The notes under the pieces were generated by a model. That model worked only from the letters and a program-made list of their open reading frames with translations. It was not told the origin of the DNA and did no database searches. From contig JAHFUZ010000031.1 in NCBI GenBank assembly GCA_023264815.1, positions 1-51,787 of the forward strand: 51,787 nucleotides of DNA, written 5' to 3'. The position numbers and the translations under genes are program-made. The stretch comes from Arthrobacter sp. Lineage in GTDB: Bacteria; Actinomycetota; Actinomycetes; Actinomycetales; Micrococcaceae. Of this stretch, positions 9,667-18,282 are shown piece by piece (the first letter of the stretch is position 1; each line of letters starts with the position of its first letter).

Positions 9667-10340
9667 TCAAGGTCCTCATTGTTGACGACGACTTTATGGT
9701 GGCCAAGGTCCATGCCGGCTTCATCCAGCGGACCCCGGGGTTCACCGTGGTGGGAGTGGCCCACACCGGCGCGCAGGCCGTGGTTGAAACCGAACGCCTC
9801 CAGCCGGACCTGGTGCTGCTGGACATCCACCTGCCGGACATCAACGGGCTTGACCTGATGCAGCGGCTGCGGGATGTGGCCCCGGAACTGGACGTGCTGG
9901 TGATCAGCGCCGCCCGCGAGGTGGAGACGGTCCGCAAGGCCCTCCGCGGCGGCATCGTGCACTACCTCATCAAACCCTTTTCGCAGAAGGACCTGCACGA
10001 ACGCCTGGAGCATTACCGCAGCGCCTACCAGGGCCTGGATTCGTCCAAGGATGTGGCCGAGCAGGCTGACGTAAACCGGGTATTCGGGCTGGACAGCGCC
10101 GGAGCCCAGGGCGGGCGGCCGCTGCCCAAAGGCTGCAGCGTGGAGACGCTGAAGTTGGTGAAAGGTGCGCTCACAGCGGCCGACGGCGACCTGTCCGCCA
10201 ACGAGGTTGCCGTGCAGCTGGGCACGTCCCGGGTCAGTGCGCGCCGGTACCTGGAATACCTCCACGCTGAGGGCGTGCTGGAGGTCCGGCTCAAGTACGG
10301 TGTGGGCCGGCCGGAGCGGCGCTACGTGCTGAAGGTGTAG
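9663..10340 (+). CDS. Response regulator, CitB/DcuR type
   Basis: A 225-residue regulator. The receiver domain (1-125) carries the acidic pocket D8-D9-D10, the phospho-acceptor Asp54 in LVLLDIHLPD, and the conserved Lys in HYLIKPF. The C-terminal helix-turn-helix (about 175-205, LSANEVAVQLGTSRVSARRYLEYL) is of the winged CitB kind that binds DNA upstream of transporter genes. The start overlaps the kinase stop by 4 bases (ATGA). It probably activates tctCBA-usp on the opposite strand. A hairpin overlapping its stop separates it from the convergent hutG. Confidence 0.93.
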   Translation: MIKVLIVDDDFMVAKVHAGFIQRTPGFTVVGVAHTGAQAVVETERLQPDLVLLDIHLPDINGLDLMQRLRDVAPELDVLVISAAREVETVRKALRGGIVHYLIKPFSQKDLHERLEHYRSAYQGLDSSKDVAEQADVNRVFGLDSAGAQGGRPLPKGCSVETLKLVKGALTAADGDLSANEVAVQLGTSRVSARRYLEYLHAEGVLEVRLKYGVGRPERRYVLKV

Positions 10341-10366
10341 GACTTCCCCCACACCAGGGGGACCTA
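10338..10366. terminator. Hairpin between response regulator and hutG
   Basis: TAGG...CCCCC, a 6-base loop, then GGGGG.CCTA form a compact GC-rich hairpin that spans both convergent stop codons. No clear T-tract is present, so termination efficiency is uncertain. Confidence 0.5.
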
Positions 10367-11323
10367 CCGGAGCAGCGTGTTGACCAGCCGCGCCGCAACC
10401 TTGGCGGTCCGGTTGTCGACGTCGAACTCCGGGTTGAGTTCGGCGACGTCCAGGTGCAGGAGCTTGCCGCTGCCCGCCACCTGGCGGCACACCGCGCTGA
10501 TCACCGGCAGGGGCACACCGTACGTGGCCGGCGCGCTGACCCCGGGAGCCGCCCACGCCGGCAGCACGTCCAGGTCGATGGTCAGGTACAGCACGTCCAC
10601 GCCGGCCAGGAAGTCCGCCACAAAAGCGTCGACCCGCTCCGCTGTGCAGTCCTCGTCCAGCAGGTACTGCACGCCCAGCCGGTCTGCCGTGCTGAAGAGG
10701 GTGCGGGTGTTGTTCGGCTCGGAGATTCCGACGACGGCGTACCGGAATTCGCGGCCGGCGGCGGCTTCGGCGTGGGCCATCTGGAGGAACGGCGTCCCCG
10801 AACTGGGCAGGGGTTCGTCACGGAGGTCGAAGTGCGCGTCCAGGTTCAGGATGCCCAGCCGCCGGCCGTCGCGGACTGTTGTGGACCCGGCCACGCCCAA
10901 GTAGCTTGCGTACGCGGTTTCGTGCCCGCCGCCGAGCACCACGGTGAGGCTCCCGCCGTCGAGCATTGCGGCAACAGCCTGGCCGGCCCGGGCCTGGCCG
11001 GCCTCCAGGGCGCCGTCCGCCACCACTACGTCACCGGCATCGGATACCGTGCGGTCCAGGTGGAAAGCCAGCGGTGCGAGGGCGGCGCGGATGGCGGCGG
11101 GCGCTGCCGAGGCTCCCGTCCGGCCCTTGTTGCGGCGGACGCCTTCGTCGCTGGCGAAGCCCAGGATGACGGCGGGGGACGGGCCGGCGCCGGCCGGTTC
11201 CGCTGCGCCCGGGGCGTATGGCGCAACCGCCTGCCACCAGCGCCGGTGTCCGCCGCCGTCGCCATCAAACCGCCCGGTCCAGGGCTGCGGCGGGACATCG
11301 ACTGAGGGTGCGGGGAGGGCCAT
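10364..11323 (-). CDS. hutG: Formimidoylglutamase (arginase/ureohydrolase fold)
   Basis: Hydrolyses N-formimidoyl-L-glutamate to glutamate and formamide, the last step of the hut pathway branch that needs no tetrahydrofolate. The 319-residue protein has the di-manganese motifs of the ureohydrolase family in order: GGGHE (about residue 150), NLDAHFDLR (about 180) and TIDLDVLPAWAAPGVSAPA (about 248). The N-terminal WTGRFDGDGGGHRRWW stretch is typical of HutG rather than agmatinase. No strong ribosome site precedes the ATG. The gene is on the opposite strand from hutU/hutH and about 7 kb away. Confidence 0.9.
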   Translation of the reverse strand: MALPAPSVDVPPQPWTGRFDGDGGGHRRWWQAVAPYAPGAAEPAGAGPSPAVILGFASDEGVRRNKGRTGASAAPAAIRAALAPLAFHLDRTVSDAGDVVVADGALEAGQARAGQAVAAMLDGGSLTVVLGGGHETAYASYLGVAGSTTVRDGRRLGILNLDAHFDLRDEPLPSSGTPFLQMAHAEAAAGREFRYAVVGISEPNNTRTLFSTADRLGVQYLLDEDCTAERVDAFVADFLAGVDVLYLTIDLDVLPAWAAPGVSAPATYGVPLPVISAVCRQVAGSGKLLHLDVAELNPEFDVDNRTAKVAARLVNTLLR

Positions 11324-11405
11324 GCTTCAAGCTCACCCCATGCCCGCCGCGAAAGCGAGCAGGACCGCCGTCGTCCTGTCCGGAATCCCGGACATTCCCT
11401 TAACG

Positions 11406-11462
11406 CGAGAGGGCACTTCGCGGCAGTGTTTTGTGCAAACACTGCCGCGAAGTGCCCTCTCG
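11406..11462. repeat. Perfect 26-bp-arm palindrome
   Basis: The arms (11406-11431 and 11437-11462) are exact reverse complements around a 5-base loop, TGTGC. They begin CGAGAGGGCACTTCGCGG and end CCGCGAAGTGCCCTCTCG. It lies between the start of hutG (read leftward) and the end of the NCS2 permease gene. It may end the permease transcript, but such perfection is more typical of a mobile or dispersed palindromic repeat. Confidence 0.85.
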
Positions 11463-11481
11463 GCGGAGAAGGACGGGCGTC

Positions 11482-12927
11482 CTAGATCATGCCGAGCGCT
11501 GCCTCGATGGGCCCCACGGCGAAGAACAGCAGGAAAGCGGCGGCCACGGCCCACATGAGCGGGTGGATGTCCTTGACCCGGCCCTGGACCGTGCGGATGA
11601 TGACGAACGCGATGAAGCCGGCGCCCAGGCCGTTGGCGATCGAGTAGGTGAACGGCATCAGCGTGAAGGTCAGGAAGGCGGGGATGGCGATGCCCCAGTC
11701 CTGCCAGTCAATCTTGCCCACCTGCGAGACCATCATGAACCCCACCACCACCAGGGCCGGAGCCACGGCCTCGAATGGAACCAGGTTGATCAGGGGAGTG
11801 AAGAACATGGCCACCAGGAACAGCAGCCCGGTCACGATCGAGGCCACGCCGGTCCGGGCGCCCTCGCCGATGCCGGCGCCGGCTTCGACATAGATCTGGT
11901 TCGAGGAGACGGACGCGCCGCCACCCACGATGGCACCCAGGGCGTCCACCTGCAGCACGCGGTCCACGTCCGGGATGTTGCCGTCCTTGTCCACGGTGCC
12001 GGCTTCGTTGGCCAGGCCCACCATGGTGCCCATCGCGTCAAAGAAGATGCTCAGCAGGATCACAAAGGCCAGCAGGGTGGCGGCCACAACACCCAGGTGC
12101 TCAAACGCGCCGAAGGGGTTTGCCTTGCCGATCAGCGACAGGTCCGGGGCGGCCCAGCCGGAGAAGGATGGCGTCACCAGGGACCAGCCCTGCGGGTTGA
12201 ACGGCTTGTCCGGGGCGACGCTGGGGCCGATGTGCAGGGTCAGTTCCAGGATCACGGAAATGATGGTGGAGGTGATGATGCCGATCAGGATGGCGCCCTT
12301 GACCTTGCGGACCACCAGGGCGATGGTGAGGATCAGGCCGAATACAAAGACGGCGGTGGGCCAGCCGAGGAGTTTGCCGTCGAAGCCCAGGCCAACCGGA
12401 ACCGTGGTGCCGGCAACGTCCGGGATGCGGCGGACAAAGCCTGCGTTGACCAGCCCGATCAGAGCGATGAACATACCGATGCCCACCACAATGGCGGTCT
12501 TCAGCCCGTCCGGGACGGCCTTGAAAACAGCGGTCCGGAAGCCGGTGAGGACCAGGATCAGCATGGTTACGCCGGAGAGGACCACCAGGCCCATCATGTC
12601 CGGCCAGGTCAGGCCGGGGTTGGTGGCCACGGTGACGGCCACAAACGCATTGACGCCAAGGCCCGTGGCCAGGGCGAAGGGGTGCCGGCCCCAGGCCCCC
12701 ATCAGGATGGTGAGGATGCCCGCCACGAATGCCGTCACGGCCGCCACGGCAGCGAAGCCGAGGCTGTTGCCGCTGGAGTCGGGGCCGGAGAGGATCAGCG
12801 GGTTCAGCACCACGATGTAGCTCATGGCGAAGAACGTGGCAAAACCGCCGCGGATCTCGCGGGAAAGGTTGGACCCCCGCTCGGTGATCTTGAAATACCG
12901 GTCCAGGGCAGAGCCTTGCTTAAGCAT
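11482..12927 (-). CDS. NCS2-family purine permease (AzgA-like)
   Basis: A 481-residue, 12-14-helix permease of the nucleobase-cation symporter-2 family, AzgA branch, which takes up adenine, guanine or hypoxanthine by proton symport. Typical features are the start LDRYFKITERGSNLSREIRGG, the AMSYIVVLNPLIL segment of helix 1, the ATGLGVNAFVAVTVA loop, and FFDAMGTMVGLANEAG in the second half. The ATG at 12927 is preceded by GGAGGA. The same frame stays open far upstream across the divergent UvrA-like gene, but that extension is antisense and not real. It is divergent from the UvrA paralogue across 114 bases. Confidence 0.93.
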   Translation of the reverse strand: MLKQGSALDRYFKITERGSNLSREIRGGFATFFAMSYIVVLNPLILSGPDSSGNSLGFAAVAAVTAFVAGILTILMGAWGRHPFALATGLGVNAFVAVTVATNPGLTWPDMMGLVVLSGVTMLILVLTGFRTAVFKAVPDGLKTAIVVGIGMFIALIGLVNAGFVRRIPDVAGTTVPVGLGFDGKLLGWPTAVFVFGLILTIALVVRKVKGAILIGIITSTIISVILELTLHIGPSVAPDKPFNPQGWSLVTPSFSGWAAPDLSLIGKANPFGAFEHLGVVAATLLAFVILLSIFFDAMGTMVGLANEAGTVDKDGNIPDVDRVLQVDALGAIVGGGASVSSNQIYVEAGAGIGEGARTGVASIVTGLLFLVAMFFTPLINLVPFEAVAPALVVVGFMMVSQVGKIDWQDWGIAIPAFLTFTLMPFTYSIANGLGAGFIAFVIIRTVQGRVKDIHPLMWAVAAAFLLFFAVGPIEAALGMI

Positions 12928-13041
12928 TAGTCCTCCGGGGAAAGTGTTGAGGGGGTACTTGAATCCTAAAGGCACGCCGCACAGGGCCGTGCCTAGAATG
13001 ACTGTCAGGAAGCTCACAAGCCCCGCACCGATGGAGACACG

Positions 13042-15435
<2,394 letters not shown>

Positions 15436-15508
15436 CAAGGCGGCGGGGCTCGGGCCGGCGCGGGCGGCTAGGCTGGAAGGACACCAACTCACAGGGAGCA
15501 GTCCACCC

Positions 15509-16147
15509 ATGCGATCCATCCGCCGCCAGGTGCTGAGCGTCATGCTCGGGACCTTCGTATTCGCCGCCGCGCTGCTGGGGCTCGCCGCCCCGGCCTCGGC
15601 GCACGATGCCGCCGAGTCCAGCAGCCCGGCACCGGGCGCCACCCTGGCAGCACCGCCGGAGAAGGTCTCGGTCACGTTCAATAAGAACCCGTTGGGGATC
15701 GGCACACAGTTTTCCGTGAAGGATGCCGCCGGCGCCGAGTGGGCCGACGGACCGGTGGAGATCGTGGACAACGTGGCCACCCAGAAGCTGAAAGCCGGTG
15801 GCCCGGCGGGTGCCCATACGGTGGCCTGGCGGGTAGTCAGCTCTGACTCCCACCCCATCGAGGGGACGTTCGGCTTCACGGCGACAAGTGCCGCTGAGGG
15901 CGCATCGCCGTCGGCCGTTCCACCCACCGGCGCCGGCCCGACGACGTCCGCTGGGGTTCCCGGGATGGGGACCCCCCAGCCGGGAACCACCGTGACGCCG
16001 GAACCGTCGGCTGATGCGTCCGAGCCGTTCCCGTGGAGCCTGGTGATCTTCGCTGCCGTGGCCCTGGGCCTGCTCGTGGCCATCGGCATCCTCGCGAAGC
16101 GGCGCCTCAGCGCCGGCACCGACGACGAGGACACCGACGAGTCCTAG
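15509..16147 (+). CDS. CopC-domain copper-resistance-type protein
   Basis: A 212-residue exported protein: signal peptide (1-31, ending ASAHD), CopC beta-sandwich domain (about 31-127), a Pro/Thr/Ser-rich linker (about 130-170), and a C-terminal membrane helix (FPWSLVIFAAVALGLLVAI) followed by RR and an acidic tail. The mature N-terminal His and the later VSSDSHPIEGTF are the usual copper-ligand positions in actinobacterial CopC. No CopD/YcnJ partner is adjacent. The domain is clear; copper handling is inferred from the family. The stop overlaps that of the convergent small Rossmann protein by 3 bases. Confidence 0.9.
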   Translation: MRSIRRQVLSVMLGTFVFAAALLGLAAPASAHDAAESSSPAPGATLAAPPEKVSVTFNKNPLGIGTQFSVKDAAGAEWADGPVEIVDNVATQKLKAGGPAGAHTVAWRVVSSDSHPIEGTFGFTATSAAEGASPSAVPPTGAGPTTSAGVPGMGTPQPGTTVTPEPSADASEPFPWSLVIFAAVALGLLVAIGILAKRRLSAGTDDEDTDES

Positions 16148-16800
16148 ACGGCGAAACTCCCGGTCAGCATGGCAGGGCTGCCCTCCGGATTCACCTTGGA
16201 CGAGATAGCCTGCCCCACCGTTTTCGCCTGGCGCAGCACCTCCTTGGGTGAGGGCGTAATCAGGTCGCCCACGCCCACCAGGTAGATGCCGATGGTCCGC
16301 ATGGCCGCCACCAGGTTGCGGCCCACGGCGATGCCGAAATCGCTGAGCATCCGGCGCAGCTGGCTGTGCGCGCACCGGGTCAGCACGATGTGGTCCGCAA
16401 GCAGGATGCCGTTGGGGGTGTGGACTTCCCATTGGCAGGCAGGGGAGCCTGCGGGGTCGGTGGAGTCCGCGGCGGCTGCTGCGCCCGCACCGCCCACCAT
16501 GGTGAGCTGCACGGCCCGCGTGGTGTTGCGGACATCCATTTGATGGCTGGCTGCATAGTTCCGCAGATGGCGGAGGATCTCGTTGCGTTCCCGGAGGGAG
16601 TCCGAGTCTGCGGCGTCGCACCGCTGCAGGGAAGTGGTATTGGCCGGTTGCCCGGCGCCCAGGATATCCAGCCCGTCCACCACAATGGCGTCCACGCCGC
16701 GCCGGCGCAGTTCTGCGCCGACTGCGAGTCCGGAGAGCCCGGTGCCGATAATCACCGTGGTGGTCCGCTCGGTCCCGCCAGTCACAGGCATGGTTGACAC
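16144..16800 (-). CDS. Small Rossmann-fold (FAD/NAD(P)-binding) protein
   Basis: A 218-residue protein with an N-terminal dinucleotide-binding motif TTVIIGTGLSGLAVGAELRRRG, followed by an acidic DAIVVDG as in flavoprotein monooxygenases. It is much shorter than full flavoenzymes (400-500 residues) and lacks a recognisable substrate or second nucleotide domain, so it could be a degenerate relative or a binding-only protein. AAAGGAGG, 8 bases before GTG at 16800, decides the start; an ATG 4 codons further in is an alternative. It converges on the CopC gene. Confidence 0.7.
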   Translation of the reverse strand: MSTMPVTGGTERTTTVIIGTGLSGLAVGAELRRRGVDAIVVDGLDILGAGQPANTTSLQRCDAADSDSLRERNEILRHLRNYAASHQMDVRNTTRAVQLTMVGGAGAAAAADSTDPAGSPACQWEVHTPNGILLADHIVLTRCAHSQLRRMLSDFGIAVGRNLVAAMRTIGIYLVGVGDLITPSPKEVLRQAKTVGQAISSKVNPEGSPAMLTGSFAV

Positions 16801-16994
16801 TACAGTTCTCCTCCTTTGAAGGCATTCGGCTGATGCAGGCATCCTTACCCGCACGCGTCCCGTACCCCCAAAGTCCGGCCGCAACACCGGCCCGCGATTC
16901 ACCCCCCAGAGGGCATCAACGGACCGGCAGTGCCTCGAAGACTACAGAAGTTTGGTGACGGTGGATAGCCCAAAATGAAACATTCACGTTAACG

Positions 16995-17186
16995 ATGAAT
17001 ACGGTTGCCATCCCGCTTGCCAAGGCTGTGGATAACTTGCGGCCCGTGGTCTTGCGAAGTGTCCGCGGACCGAGAATAGTGATAAACGGAAGCAGAGTGT
17101 TCCTGACCAGCCGCGATGTCCTGGCGGCGGGTGCATACGGAGCACTCCGCTTCTGGCAGAATGGCCGAACATCAGCCGGAACATAA
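16995..17186 (+). CDS. Possible small protein, unknown
   Basis: A 63-codon frame (MNTVAIPLAKAVDNLRPVV...) in the 410-base gap before the tandem stress protein. It has no good ribosome site. Codon third positions are less GC-biased than in its neighbours. The segment LRPVVLRSVRGPRIVINGSRVFL is basic and hydrophobic. I cannot assign a family. It may instead be untranslated leader of the stress-protein gene. Confidence 0.3.
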   Translation: MNTVAIPLAKAVDNLRPVVLRSVRGPRIVINGSRVFLTSRDVLAAGAYGALRFWQNGRTSAGT

Positions 17187-17211
17187 GGCAGTACCGCTAG
17201 GAGGCGGCCCC

Positions 17212-18249
17212 ATGGGCGCACATGAGATGCATCCGGACCCGGAGCGGACCAGCGGAGACAATTCCGCCGCTCCCCAGGGAATCGTTGTGGGGGTTGACGG
17301 CTCGGACCATGGCCAGTGCGCCCTGGTGTGGGCCGCCCGCGAAGCCGAACGCCGCCATCGGCCGCTGCACATTGTCACCGCGTATTCGGTGCCCATTTTT
17401 GCCGCGTCCGGGCTCGACGGCGGGTACGCCACCGTGGATGATTCGGTGATCCGCGAAGGGGCCGAGGCGATCGTCCAGCAGGCCATGGACAAGGTTTCCG
17501 GCTACAACATCGACGTTGATGCCTCCGTGGAAAACGGCGACGCCTCGGGCGTGCTGCTGGAGATGTCCGAAACCGCGGAGCTGCTGGTGTTCGGCACCCG
17601 CGGCCGCGGCGGATTTGTGGGCCGCCTGCTGGGCTCGGTGAGCAGCGCGCTCCCCGCCCACGCCAAATGCCCTACGGTCACGGTGCCGCTGGTCTGCTCC
17701 GACCGGCTGGGCGAAACCACTGACGACAAGCGTGTCCGGGCCGAGCAGGCCAAGGAGGGACACAAGCAGGTTGAGAATGTGGTGGTAGTGGGCGTCGACG
17801 GGTCCGAACAGGCCCGCGTGGCCGTGCTGGAAGCTGCTGACCAGGCCGAACGGCTGGGCGCAACCCTGCGGGTGATTTGCGCGGTGCCGCAGTTCAGCGG
17901 ATCCCTGGCGTGGGTGCCCGCGCCGATGGACCGGCGGGCGCTCTTTGACGACATTGAACAGCAGCTTGAAGCCGGGAAGGCATGGCTGAGGAGCCACTAC
18001 CCGAACCTGCCGGTGGAATCGGAAGTGAAGGACGGCTCGGCCGTGGATGTGCTGGTTGAAGCCAGCCGGCACGCTGAACTCGTGGTGGTGGGTACCCGTG
18101 GCCGTGGCGGTTTCACCGGCATGCTGCTGGGATCCACTTCCGCCGGGGTGCTGCACCACACCAAGGGACCCGTCCTGGTGGTGCCGGACCGCGACGATCC
18201 GAGGCTGGCGGACCGGGCCAAGTTCGGGCCGATCCTCGGCGCGGCCTGA
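17212..18249 (+). CDS. Tandem universal stress protein (two Usp domains)
   Basis: A 345-residue protein with two UspA domains (about 25-165 and 185-335) joined by a charged linker. Both carry the ATP-binding loop: GTRGRGGFVGRLLGSVSSAL and GTRGRGGFTGMLLGSTSAGVL, each followed by a C-terminal strand (CPTVTVPLV; GPVLVVPD). Such tandem Usps are common dormancy and hypoxia markers in actinobacteria. AGGAGG is present 8 bases before the ATG at 17212. An upstream in-frame start at 17116 is rejected for lack of a ribosome site. The PEP-utilising enzyme begins 33 bases after the stop, so the two are probably co-transcribed. Confidence 0.93.
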   Translation: MGAHEMHPDPERTSGDNSAAPQGIVVGVDGSDHGQCALVWAAREAERRHRPLHIVTAYSVPIFAASGLDGGYATVDDSVIREGAEAIVQQAMDKVSGYNIDVDASVENGDASGVLLEMSETAELLVFGTRGRGGFVGRLLGSVSSALPAHAKCPTVTVPLVCSDRLGETTDDKRVRAEQAKEGHKQVENVVVVGVDGSEQARVAVLEAADQAERLGATLRVICAVPQFSGSLAWVPAPMDRRALFDDIEQQLEAGKAWLRSHYPNLPVESEVKDGSAVDVLVEASRHAELVVVGTRGRGGFTGMLLGSTSAGVLHHTKGPVLVVPDRDDPRLADRAKFGPILGAA

Positions 18250-18282
18250 CCTTCGGCCCCCGCCACAGGAAAGGGCAACACA

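Noticed and set aside
18250..18282. A rifamycin-associated element before the Rph-like gene
   Set aside because: No 19-bp inverted repeat of that type is present in the 33-base gap.
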